A stretch of 64,000 nucleotides of DNA from Diploptera punctata (taxonomy: Eukaryota > Arthropoda > Insecta > Blattodea > Blaberidae), in the NCBI GenBank assembly GCA_030220185.1, contig JASPKZ010010231.1:1-64000 (forward strand), given 5' to 3'. The position numbers and the translations under genes were made by a program. The notes beneath the pieces were generated by a model that was given only the letters and a program-made list of their open reading frames with translations, made no database searches and was not told the origin of the DNA. Positions 22,310 through 32,019 of the stretch are shown in pieces (position 1 is the stretch's first letter; each line of letters begins with the position of its first letter).

Positions 22310-23330
22310 TATTTGTGAACACGGTGTATATTAACATGTGACAGAAGTTACAACAATTAACTCCGTCTGGTTTCGATTCTACAGCAGTATTGCCACTATT
22401 TTTGTTACAGCCCACGTATTACTGCTCATCTTATTCTGACAAAGAAATATGTTTAATTGTTCATTTTACATTATTTTCAAGTTACTTTTCAACAGTCGAG
22501 ATTAAAATTTTTACTTAATTTATACCGAGAAAGAACAATATTTGATGCATTAATTTGTATTTAAACTAGCTGATCTCTTAAACTCATTCAAATGATATCC
22601 AAATTATCAGTACTGTATTATGAAAAAATAGCAAACGAACATGGAGAGAATTGAACCGTCTATGTCGCAGGCTTTTAACGTCGAACTGAACACTCAAGTC
22701 ACGAGTTGTGATGAAGTAATCTTGCGTTTTCTATGTAATTATTAATTGTTGTGAATGGTTTCTCTTATAAGTCTATATGTAAGTGAGATTGTATACTTCA
22801 GCCCTGAGTTACTAAGGTATTTAACAGAAAATGTATTTTGAACACCCAATGTTGTATTTCATTGAAATAGAAGTGGAAGGAATTATCGACCATACGCTAT
22901 GATCATAACCCTGAAGCAATGTGCATAAAATGGCCGTTTACATAAGTTGCTATGGTGATTTATTAACTATTATGCATGAGGGAGGTTTTGTATAACAATT
23001 TCCTCTTCCTTTTCTTTTTAATCGACATTCTTGGTTTCCTACTATTTTCTGCTTCATACCGAAAAAAAACTATATTCTGCACATAACGGTACGTGGAGTT
23101 TAAAAAAACAATGTTCTTAAAGAAAACCATTACTTTTTAAAGACAGGAAACTTTAAGGATAACCGAACTTTAAAATGTGAACAAATGTGAACACTGCATT
23201 AGCATTAACCGATCTGCCTGTCAAATATAATACTTATTTTATACGTTCTTACAGCAGTCCTGCTTTAGTATCTAGCCTCAAGTATCGGTAGACGTTGTAA
23301 GATACATAACTTTATATGTATTAAGAACTA
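22310..23330. other. unassigned DNA
   Basis: No gene or repeat recognised. A short stretch near 22648-22700 (minus strand) looks like a decayed tRNA-type head (CCTGCGACATAGACGGTTCA) but lacks a body. Confidence 0.35.
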
Positions 23331-23332
23331 TT

Positions 23333-23440
23333 TAACTCACGCCCCAAATGGGAGTCAATGACCAATCATGTTTCAATGAATTTTGTTTTTACAACCAATC
23401 ACAGTCGTGTTTCACCTCGATATTTATCTACTTCTGTTTA
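23333..23440 (+). repeat. R700 repeat, 5' fragment (copy E)
   Basis: Only the first ~105 bases of R700, from TTAACTCACGCCCCAAATGG through both CCAATCA boxes and GTGTTTCACCTCGAT. Then the match ends. Confidence 0.7.
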
Positions 23441-23498
23441 TCATAATATATATATGTTAGGCGATCGCCTCTCATCGTTGGGGTTCCGAGATCGAGTC

Positions 23499-23531
23499 TT
23501 TATTATTACTTATAAAGTTTAAGTTTTAAGA
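23499..23531 (+). repeat. 33-bp direct repeat, left copy
   Basis: Identical to 24660-24692 (starts TTTATTATTACTTATAAAG). The right copy overlaps the left end of the foldback repeat. The two copies bracket 1.13 kb that includes an AT tract and a SINE. Confidence 0.8.
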
Positions 23532-23862
23532 GTCTCTATCACTTCATGTGGATTCCGTGCTGGACGAAACGGAGCTTGAGCAAGTTTTTCGCGGTTTTCC
23601 TCCCGTTTTCCTCTTCCAAAATTTCTTTTCACCATTTCTCCATAGTCTTCCCATCCATTTTGTTTCATTTCGTTCATCTGCCCCCGTGATGGTGCGTCAA
23701 GCGTGGTCGCGGAGCCGCAGACTGATAATTAATAAGGGGTTAATTATACTTTATACCAAGTATGTCTTTGTGAGGTGGTATCCTCGTCAGTCACAGACCT
23801 CTATATGGGGGACTTTACCTCATCTCAAACCTCGACCCAAACCTGAGTTGGAGACGAGTTGA

Positions 23863-23884
23863 GAATATATATATATATATATAT
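23863..23884. repeat. (AT)n microsatellite
   Basis: Short AT tract immediately upstream of SINE A copy 1. Confidence 0.85.
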
Positions 23885-23889
23885 AGAAA

Positions 23890-24203
23890 GGGGCACGCCA
23901 TAGCGTAGTGGTTAAGGCACTGAGCTACAAGCCAGAGGGGTCGAGGGTTCAAGTCCCGTTGGGGTCAGGATTTTTAAACTGACCCAAACCCTCTGGCGGC
24001 ACTATGGCCCTGGGGTCGACTCAGCCTCTAACTGAAATGAGTACCAGACGCTTGTTCTGGGGTAAAGGCGGCCGTCACGCAGGGCTGACAACCCGGCTGA
24101 CATAAAAAGTGCCGATTGTCTAGAAAAAGTGGGAGCCTTAACCTCCTACTACCCCAAGGGCCTCCTGAGGCCTGTTGTGGGATCACTTTACTTTTACTTT
24201 TTT
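23890..24203 (+). mobile_element. tRNA-derived SINE, family A, copy 1 (full length)
   Basis: Begins GGGGCACGCCATAGCGTAG. A box TAGCGTAGTGG at 23901-23911 and B box GGTTCAAGTCC at 23946-23956 are both intact, so an internal Pol III promoter is plausible. The body contains CTCTGGCGGCACTATGGCCC, AATGAGTACCAGACGC, GGCGGCCGTCACGCAGGGC and GCCTTAACCTCCTACTACCC. The 3' tail is CTTTACTTTTACTTTT (24187-24202). Other copies at 50945 (minus) and 58336 (plus), and a 3' scrap at 58230. Confidence 0.88.
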
Positions 24204-24299
24204 ATATATATAGAAAATTTAATTTTGGTACAATAATATAGAAGTGAGATATACGAATGTTAAAAACCACGTGACGAGGTCTAGAGAGGAGAAGTAAAA

Positions 24300-24550
24300 G
24301 TATTTTATTTAACGACGTCCTTTAAATACTCGGATCATTAGTGTCGCAAATCAAAGGTTAAGAGGCCAACAATTTTTGTTCAGAGATATCTTGTTTCAGG
24401 CTTAGATTCTTTAACGTACGGTAAATGAATGAGAGGATCAATTTCTACTTTCCTTTTCAAGATTTTGTAACCTGAAAAAATCCACCGAACTACGAAATTT
24501 GGAACCAGTGACGAGCGTGAAAGTCTCTGGAATCCGAGAACCGGAAGGAA
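24300..24550 (-). repeat. SINE family D fragment
   Basis: Reverse complement has a decayed tRNA-like head near 24530-24480 and a body with GGTGGATTTTTTCAGG and TTTACCGTACGTTAAA. The TTTAACG-type and AAAATCCACCGA wording recurs at 39040-39210. Boundaries approximate. Confidence 0.45.
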
Positions 24551-24884
24551 GGCGTATTAAAAAATATATATAATACGAATGAAAAAAATGTGTACATATG
24601 AAAAGAAGGCTATGGAAGTTAACATTTATTTGCGGTTAAAGAAACTCAGATATTTAAACTTTATTATTACTTATAAAGTTTAAGTTTTAAGAATTATAAA
24701 CAGTACCTGATATTTCAGTCGTCCTCAATAATTTGCAGTGTTGTTTTATAGCAGGCCTTCCGATAACCTAAGTATCATCTTCTGCTTTCATTTTGGTACC
24801 AAAAGTATAAAACAACACTTCAAATTGGTAATAAAAGATTCCCGGCTATATGGCCGTGGTCTATACCTGGCGTTTCTTCCAGAC

Positions 24885-24917
24885 GTTTCTCCCTTCAAGT
24901 GCGGAGGGCATCTTCAG
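24885..24917 (-). ncRNA. hammerhead-like motif of the Penelope-like element
   Basis: Minus strand: CTGAAGA (24911-24917), stem-loop, GAAAC (24885-24889). Same layout as in the palindrome arms. The distal stem shows a change (CTTGAAGGGA versus GTTGAGGGCG), which weakens pairing here. Confidence 0.4.
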
Positions 24918-24994
24918 TGGCGAGCGCTTCCAGCTGTTGTTTCCCTGTCGTAGACTCGACTGCGAATGAACAGCAGAAAGCTGGACGCTCTTAT

Positions 24995-25703
24995 TTATAC
25001 TAGTGCTGACGTCACGAGAGTCGCAGCTGTTTGGATCGACGTCATCATACTGGCTTCTGATTGGTTCGGAACACTCTCCTTGTTATTGGTAGGTTTTGAC
25101 TGTCTATTGTCTAATGTGTGATACCAGGCTTTGGTTAGTTTTATTCCTTCATCTTTTCTATTGAAATTGTCCTTGTGTTTATAAATTTCTATGGCCTCTC
25201 TGTATAATCTTGGGAAACAATATGGTGTTGTAGCTAAAACTTGTGTTTCATCGTAGAGAATCTGATGTCCGTTTTCGGTAATAACGTGTTCTGCTACGGC
25301 CGATTTTTCTATTTGCCCTAGTATGCAGTTTCGTCTATGTTCAGTCAAACGGGTGGCTATGCTTCTTTTTGTGGTTCCTATGTAAGATCTTCCACAAGAA
25401 CACGGAAGCCGCTATACACCGCAAGTGGAGAGTGGTGGTCGAGAATCCTTTGATGAGCGAAGGCAGTTTTCTATTTTTCTTGTAGGTCTATAAACTGTTC
25501 TAATATTGTGCTTTTTTAGTACTTTGCCGATCCTATCTGTGACCCGTTGTATATATGGTAAGAAGGCTGTGCTGACTGTTGATGTATTATCCGTTTTGCG
25601 TTGTTGTTTACGTGGATTTATTGATTGTTTATTTCTTTGGCTGTATATCCATTCTTCTTGAAACAGTTGAAAAGATGGTGCTGCTCCTGTATTCCTGCAT
25701 TCC
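24995..25703 (-). pseudogene. Penelope-like polyprotein C terminus with GIY-YIG endonuclease
   Basis: Starts (at 25703 downward) in the linker after the RT: TAFLPYIQRVTDRIGKVLKK, HNIRTVYRPTRKI, SSKDSRPPLSTCGV, then a TAG where the GIY-YIG domain should read GVYRLPC, then PCSCGRSYIGTTKRSIATRL (YIG motif). The C-terminal segment has TEHRRNCILGQIEKSAVAEH, GHQILYDETQVLAT, REAIEIYKHKDNFNRKDEG and a C-terminal Trp-containing tail. One stop near 25411 and truncation upstream make it inactive. GIY-YIG endonuclease in Penelope-like elements is thought to nick the target. Confidence 0.85.
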
Positions 25704-26045
25704 ACAACACTTCAAATTATTAAGGACTTCTGCTTTCATTTAAGTACTGTACCAAAAGCAGATGATACTTAAGTTATCGAAAGGCCTCCCATAAAACAAC
25801 AAATTATTAAGGACTTCTGCTTTCATTTTGGTACTATACCAAAATGAAAGCAGAAGATATTTAAGTTATCGAAAGGCCTCCTAGAATAAAACACTGCAGA
25901 TTATTGCGGACTTCTGCTTTCATGTTGTTACTGTACCAAAAGCAGATGATACTTAAGTTATCGAAAGACCTGCTATGAAACAACACTGCAAATTATTGAG
26001 GACAACTGAGATATCAGGTACTATCTTACAATTCTTAAAACTTTA

Positions 26046-26592
26046 ACACAGTGACTTCAACGGAGTGTCGTAATGTATTTCAAAAATCTTGATTACAAAG
26101 TTTAGTGTGGTAAACAATTTCCTAATATTGGATTCATTTAATGAAATTATATTCACTGGCGCACATAGAAATACTGTAATATGTTATCCAATGTGCGGTT
26201 GATTTTCGAGTTATTGAATTTTGCAACAGAATTAATTTGTATGGGAATTAGCCATATGCTGGGATTAATGTAGCGAGAAATGGCTGTTATTGAAACATAT
26301 GGAGTCTTTTAGACTCTGGCGTATACAAAATCCCTGCCTGCAGTAATATTAATTCAAATACAAAATAGATTCGACTCTTCCTGTATTAAATTTTGACACT
26401 TTCTAATGGATAATTCTATATAGTTCTGTTTGGCATATATCCGCTTTCTCGCCTCCACTGTTATCACTTATCGGAAATCATTTAATTGTTCTATCAGTAG
26501 ATCAACTTCTACCGACTTTACAATTTTTTTCAAAACTTTCATTTGTGGTGCGATCTCTCGCAATTTTTGTTCCTTTCTTATAGTTCACTCAA
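26046..26592. other. unassigned DNA
   Basis: Nothing recognised between the foldback repeat and R700 copy B. Confidence 0.35.
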
Positions 26593-27235
26593 TTTAACTC
26601 GTGCCCCAAATGGGAGTCGTGTTTCACCTCGCTCTTTATCCAATTATCTTTACCAGCTCCTGCTTTGTGATAAAGAAAGTATTTTGTACAGGTCAGAGCA
26701 TTACTGAATTTTTATTGTGACTGACTCTCCAAAAAATATATTGAATGTAGCAAATAAATGGACAGATTCCTTCGAACTGCTCATTTGATTATTGTGTGTT
26801 TAATAATTCTGTTTTAAATAATGATTCTACTGAGTTTTTTATTAAAAAATAATTAATAACCTGTAATATTGGTTATATAATATACATTTTGATGTCTTTC
26901 ATTTTTTTGTCCACTTGGGTTCATTCTTACAATATTGCTATCATATTTGGTAATAAATAATATGATCAAGTTGCAGTGAATACACAAATTAAACATAAGC
27001 ACACACTTCTGACTTGTTTTCAACATTTCCGTTTACATTACATATATAAATATTTTAAAATATCGGTAACTATATATAAATATCGTTTTCTTGAGTATAC
27101 AGCTTAATTTTATTCGTTAAATAATTCAAACAAATGCCACTTTTGATTACTAAATCCTTTAGGTAAATTCACTCGTCACTCGTGAATTTATCGGTGATTT
27201 GGATATCAGTCGTGACATTACTTATGATAAATATC
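26593..27235 (+). repeat. R700 repeat, copy B
   Basis: Starts TTAACTCGTGCCCCAAATGG and ends GTGACATTACTTATGATAA. It lacks about 60 bases around the two CCAAT boxes near its start (a deletion relative to copies C and D) but is otherwise co-linear with them, with shared landmarks TCCACTTGGGTTCATTCTTA and AATAAATAATATGATC. Confidence 0.75.
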
Positions 27236-27379
27236 TTCTTCCCTAACTTTTAAGAACTTTAAAATACTGTAATGCAATATTTGGAGTTCAAAATCGTTAA
27301 AAACATCTGCTGGATTGTAAAAAAAAGTTCCACGTTATATTTCAATATATTAATCATTATGCAATGTAATTTAGTTGGC

Positions 27380-27600
27380 AATTTAATTAACGGTCCTCTT
27401 ATAACCCCAGGTTATTAGCGTCGCAATCCAAAGTAGGACATGAAAGGGCAAGAAATTGTTGCTCAGAAGCCTCTGTTCCACAAATCTATGACAAGTAACA
27501 CACATCTTATTTCCCTTCGAAAGATGAGTAGTCACGACTTTTATGTCCTGAAATATCCATCCACTCTGGTTCGATCCTTAAAACCAGAGGAGGGCATAAT
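27380..27600 (-). repeat. probable SINE fragment
   Basis: Minus strand has CTCTGGTTTTAAGGATCGAA and ATCGAACCAGAG wording around a B-box-like site, and a body with TTTCAGGACATAAAAGT. Resembles family D only loosely. The short plus-strand frame here (27440-27688) is not a gene I recognise. Confidence 0.35.
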
Positions 27601-27699
27601 AATAACTAGAGACTGGATTGTATTTGCATGTTACATAAGCATTTGCATATTTAGACCTTTTTCACCTGTCATTGCATATTTTAACTAGTGATAACGCAT

Positions 27700-27927
27700 A
27701 TTTAGAATATTTTTAATATCTGTGTTGATCTACAATGGACATTTCGAGGCCATCAAAAGTGTAATAAACGATTTCGATAGTGCAGAGGCTTTGGCAGTTT
27801 GTTTGTGCAAGGAAGCATTTAACGATTCCAGTAATAAAAAATGCCATGATTAGCACTCATTTTTCCAATATAGGCCTACCTGCAACTATTCCAAAGCTTG
27901 AAGGTCAAGGTTAGCGTTGATTGATTA
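27700..27927 (+). pseudogene. hAT-like gene fragment, 5' part of a split copy
   Basis: Reads IYNGHFEAIKSVINDFDSAE and ALAVCLCKEAFNDSSNKK in one frame. This wording recalls the region before the C-terminal dimerisation domain in a class of hAT-like arthropod repeat proteins. The continuation lies on the other side of a LINE (28809 onward). Function in the original gene: transposase or transposase-derived protein, by inference. Confidence 0.45.
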
Positions 27928-27934
27928 TATTCAG

Positions 27935-28801
27935 CCATCTTCTTCTTCACTTCACGGGCTAGGCAAAAGGCCTTTTCCGCCTCACAGTCGTTCTGTCCAT
28001 CTTTTCACTGGCCTTCCTACATTCCTTGAACCTCTTTACTTGTAGGTATATGCTGCTTTTGGTAATCTGATTATGTTCATTCTTCGTGTACATTTTTCTT
28101 GATATCCTTCGATTTTAGCATTTTAATGGAGTATATTTAACTCGTTCTGTTGTATTGATATCCTTCATTCTTTAACCGATCCATTCTTGTGCAGTCTTTT
28201 GTTCTTCTACTTTGTATTCTACTTTGGAATTTTTTGGTTATACCACTAGATTCACTCCCACATAAATTAAGGCAGGACCTGCCAATGTTTTATACAACTT
28301 CAATATAGTATCTCTTCTTGTTTTGTTCTTTAATGTTATATGTATAGTTCCACATATACTTTCAAATCTGGACAATTTCACATTTACGTCTCTTTCAGTT
28401 TTTGTGTTTATAGCACAATTACAATCCAAATAATTAAAATTTGTTACTTGTTCCAGAGATTTGTTGTATAATATGATTTGTGATCATCTATGCACACTTC
28501 CCCAAAATGCCACTATTTTCGTTTTTCCATTTGCTATTTTAAAATTATATTCTTGGCATAGCGCTATTTGATTTAATTGATGTAAAGAATTCTCCAAATT
28601 ATTTTCATTTTCTTGAATAATAACCAAATCGCCAGCACACATTAAAACATTTAATATTATAAATTGTCCATTCTTTACCTACATTAACATTACTTTTCCA
28701 ATTAGATGTTAGTATATAATTAAAAAGGGTAGGTGATAAACTACACCCTTGTTTTACACCTGTATTTATTAAGATTGAGTCGGTCTTTGATGTGTCTATT
28801 C
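27935..28801 (-). mobile_element. RTE-like LINE (family with CACTTCACGGGCTAGGC end), copy 1
   Basis: Flanked by TATTCAG at 27928-27934 and 28802-28808, a likely 7-base target duplication. Minus-strand content: palm segment with degraded catalytic box (VCAGDLVIIQENENNLENSL where relatives read ADD), thumb with KLSRFESICGTIHITLKNKT and RRDTILKLYKTLAGPALIYV, and the tail ending with GCCTAGCCCGTGAAGTGAAG plus GAAGAA. About 870 bp, heavily 5'-truncated. Copy 2 is at 55362-57535 and a third relative at 35984-36630. Confidence 0.82.
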
Positions 28802-28808
28802 TATTCAG

Positions 28809-29095
28809 TTAATGGATAAAATCCATCAACTGAACTCCTTATTTCCGGAGGTATTCCCAAGCAAATTTAAGGAAACGATAACTGTGGTTTTGAACCTTTG
28901 TGCCAAATTACTAGTTTTATAGATAGGACGGGCGAACTTTTGCCTGAAATAATAAGCGCCAAAATAGCACCCAAATTCAAATACTGCCCAGTTGCTTCAG
29001 TTGACGTAGAACAGTGTTTTTCTGTTTATCAACATATTTTGAGCGATCGAAAACACAACCTTACTACCGAACATTTGAAAGAAAAAGTTACCTGA
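28809..29095 (+). pseudogene. hAT dimerisation-domain remnant, 3' part of a split copy
   Basis: From 28960: FKYCPVASVDVEQCFSVYQH and ILSDRKHNLTTEHLKEKV, the C-terminal dimerisation signature of hAT-like proteins (relatives read PVTSCDVERSFSAY...LSDRRHNLT). Ends with TGA at 29093. Two frames are needed because of a shift near 28920. The preceding part of the protein is on the other side of the LINE. Confidence 0.7.
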
Positions 29096-29202
29096 TCGTT
29101 TCTGTTTACAGTAGTAGCAAAATGTAACATACTTTAATTTGTGAAACAATACTTTTGCGTGATACGGTTTGATAAATTTATCATCCATTTATCGGTTGGA
29201 CT

Positions 29203-29375
29203 ACTTAACTCATGCCCCAAGTGCAGAATCAATGACCAATCACATTTCAATGATTTTTTTATTTACAACAAATTCAGTTTCGTTTTTATCATCGATTTTA
29301 TCCAAATTAATTTTATTGCTGTGTAAAATCAAGTTCCTCCTTTTTAACATTTCTGGATAGGGGGCCATAGATGTA
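29203..29375 (+). repeat. R700 repeat, copy C, left part
   Basis: TTAACTCATGCCCCAAGTGC at the start, diverged CCAATCA boxes, and an end cut at TA 29374-29375 by the Tc1-like insertion. Continues at 30901. Confidence 0.75.
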
Positions 29376-30900
29376 CCATGCTCCAACAAAAATTAGGGGA
29401 TATGGTAGAACAACCTATTAAGAGACTTATTGTTTTAGGAACCCAGTATTAGGGGGGATGCAATCACCTTCTATTACTCCAAAAGAATGTCAACAAGAGT
29501 TTTGATGTTGAATGAAGGGTATAACGTAAACCTCTGTACCACACCAGATGTCAAAGAGACGCTGATTAGGAATATGGCAAACAAACAAAGCAACATTAAC
29601 ATGGGTGAAAATGTTTCTTTAGTATGGTCGAACGGCCAGCACTGCCTCACACCTGTATGGCATTGATGCAATGAGGTTAGCAATAAGTTCTTGGGGGATA
29701 CGTGGCCACTCTTCCATAAGAGCAATGTGCAGCTCTGGAACAGTTGTGGGAGGTGCTGGTCTGCCTGCAATGCACCTGCCTAATGCATCCCACACATGGT
29801 CAATCGGATTTAAGTCCGGGGAGGAAGCTGGCCATTGCATACGCTCGATACCCTCCACTTCCAGCATGTCGTCCACCAAGCCAGCTCTGTGGGGTCGTGC
29901 TTTATCGTCCATAAAAAGAAAAGAATCACCTATGGCATCAGCATAAGGCACGACAAAAGGTCGGAGAATCTCATCTCTATACCTTACCGCAGTCAAAGTA
30001 TCACCTTGGATAACGTAGAGGTCCGTACGTCCACCACTACTGACTCCTGCCTACACCATCAATCCACCGCCACCATATGGGGATCTTTCACGTACAAAAG
30101 CTGGATTGTTTCGTGTCCCTTTTTCTCTCCAGATGAATACACGCCGACTATCACATTCCATGTTGAATCGCGACTCATCAGAAAAAAGAAACTGATCTCC
30201 ATTCAGCATGCCTCCACCCACGATGTTCCTCCGCCCAGTTTTCTGCGATCTCTACGGTGTTTATGGAGTTAACCTGGTACACACCATGCGCCTACGGGCA
30301 TAGAGACCACTTCCATGCAGTCGATTAGGGACAGTTTGAGTTGACACCCTGCGTCCTGTTGCTGTTTGAAGTGTATTTCGCAGTTGAGTTGCATTCTGCT
30401 GTCTATTCCGACGGGCTGTTAACAAGAGGTAACGGTCATCCCTTGCTGTTGTTGCCCTTGGTCGACCTTGTCCGGCTCTTCTGTGAACAGTATGTTCTTT
30501 GAAAATGATTCCAAAGACTGGAAATCACGCTTTGAGACACCCCAATGGCTTGTGCCACCTCTTTTTGTGTCTGTCCAGGTTCCATCCTTCCTATGGCCCT
30601 CCAAGCCATTGGTTCAGGTAAATCACATTGTCGAGGCATCACTGTTCCTAAGGCAAGTCAATCACTAACTGAAAACTGGACTGGATTTAAAAACAGCAAC
30701 AAAACATTCACCCCCACACCACCCTTTCACATCAACAGTACAGGCACTGCTCTCTGGTGTGGTACCGAGGTTACGTAACAACTTAAAACTCTTATTTACA
30801 TTATCTTGGAATAATATAAAGTGATTGCATCTAATACTATTCCAAAAAACATAGTCTTAATAGGTTATTCTACAATATCCCCTAATTTGTTTGAGCAGTG
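29376..30900 (-). mobile_element. Tc1-like transposon copy 2, inserted in R700
   Basis: TA at 29374 and 30901. Ends: ATGCTCCAACAAAAATTAGG (left, diverged) and, as reverse complement of the right end, CACTGCTCAAACAAATTAGG. Internal sequence is co-linear with copy 1 apart from small indels. 1525 bp. The insertion splits R700 copy C. Confidence 0.92.
29619..30642 (-). pseudogene. Tc1-like transposase, copy 2
   Basis: Same layout as copy 1: HTH part 30436-30642 (MPRQCDLPEPMAWRAIGRM), core with the first Asp in SDESRFNVE (no stop here), TAG at 30051-30053 in place of the Trp of GGLMVWAGV as in copy 1, then FMDDKARPHRAGLVDD (the Asn of the conserved DDNARPH changed to Lys) and SPDLNPIDHVWD (catalytic Glu changed to Asp). 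Indels in T runs near 30190 and 30240. Inactive. Confidence 0.88.
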
Positions 30901-31470
30901 TAGTTTGTAATGACTGCATGTGGCTAGCAGATTGTATATATAGTGCACGAATATAACCTTATCGTGGTTGCGGGAGATAATATAAAAAATTAGCAATTAA
31001 TAATACCACAAAATAAGAAACCACTGTTTGCACTTTCTTAAACGTATTTTTTTCCAGGTAATAACTATTCAGAAAAATATGATTGACCTATTTACCTCAT
31101 AGGACATCACAAATTAATTAATACACAGTTTAATGTGTTTCATTTTTTCTCCACTAGGGTACATTCTTACAACATTGCGTTCTTTTGGCAATAAATAATA
31201 TGATCTGGTTGGAGTGATAAGCAAGTGAAACATAACGTTTCTCATTTGTTTTCAAACATCGTCGTTTACATTAAATATATAAATAGTTTAAAATAACTAT
31301 ATTCACATAATGATTAGTGAGTAAACAGCATAATTTTATTTGTTAAATAGACCTAACAAATGTCAGTCTTGATTTTCAAATTCTGTAAATAAACTCACTC
31401 CTCACTTCGTGAATCGTGAATTTAACGATAATTTGGAACTCGCTCGTGGCATTACTTACGATAATGATAT
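30901..31470 (+). repeat. R700 repeat, copy C, right part
   Basis: Resumes at the position where the left part stops and matches copy D: AGTGCACGAATATAACC, CACTGTTTGCACTTTCTTAA, TCCACTAGGGTACATTCTTA, ending GTGGCATTACTTACGATAA at about 31463. Confidence 0.8.
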
Positions 31471-31499
31471 GATTGTACTGTACACTAATTCACATGATC

Positions 31500-31860
31500 C
31501 CATCCATAGTAATTCTGCCCGAAGGCAGTTCCTTCAATGCAATCATAGCATTTACATGCTATGCGTGCAGCTTTACTAGGGAATTGTAGGTGTGGTAGCT
31601 TCCCGTTGCTTTCCACACCGGTGACGGATGGTGATGATGATGATGATGATGATAATGATAAGGGTGATGATGATGATGATGATGGCCATATGGTTTCGGG
31701 GACCGTTTGGGCCTTAAAGTTTTCCTGACATTTGTCTTACAGGTGAGGAAAAACCCCTATAAAGACCTCACCCAGAAAAACTGCCCCGACCGGGGATCGA
31801 ACCCGGGCCCGCTGCGTGACAAGGCAGCACGCTACCTCGAGACCACAGCGGTGGACAATA
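31500..31860 (-). mobile_element. tRNA-derived SINE, family B, copy 4 (full length)
   Basis: Best preserved copy. Minus-strand head: CCACCGCTGTGGTCTCGAGG, CACGCAGCGGGCCCGGGTTC, B box GGTTCGATCCC (about 31794). Body GTAAGACAAATGTCAGGAAA and GGCCCAAACGGTCCCCGAAA. CATCAT block at 31628-31686. 3' part ends CTGCCTTCGGGCAGAATTAC. Both Pol III boxes intact. Confidence 0.88.
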
Positions 31861-32019
31861 TCCACGATAAGCAGTTGAAAGATGAACAGGATATTTATGT
31901 GCAATCACTAACGCAGAGAGTGCAAGGCGAAAAGTGTCTGCAACGATATCAATACCAATGTCCTTCAAATAAGGCACCGTTCAATGACATTTGGACAAGG
32001 ATACGTTTTATGTATGGTA

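Larger units (their letters stand above)
24827..25703 (-). mobile_element. Penelope-like element, 5'-truncated, with 15-bp target duplication
   Basis: Flanked by ACAACACTTCAAATT at 24812-24826 and 25704-25718. The minus-strand coding part (24995-25703) carries the C-terminal GIY-YIG endonuclease; the 3' end (24827-24990) carries the hammerhead-like hairpin and GACCACGGCCATATA. The reverse transcriptase is missing. The 3' part matches the palindrome arms at 18714-19182. Confidence 0.85.
24681..26045. mobile_element. foldback-type repeat with palindromic internal units, interrupted
   Basis: Inverted ends: left AAGTTTTAAGAATTATAAA at 24681, right reverse complement AAAGTTTTAAGAATTGTAAG ending near 26045, followed inward by GTACCTGATATYTCAGT and CCTCAATAATTTGCAGTGTT on both sides. 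The right side (25704-26000) holds three to four tandem ~90-base units, each with a TCTGCTTTCATTTTGGTAC half and its inverted half plus CTTAAGTTATCGAAAGRCCT. No coding sequence of its own. A Penelope-like element sits inside. Confidence 0.75.

Noticed and set aside
27440..27688. Possible small host gene (82 codons)
   Set aside because: No motif, and the opposite strand looks like a SINE fragment.
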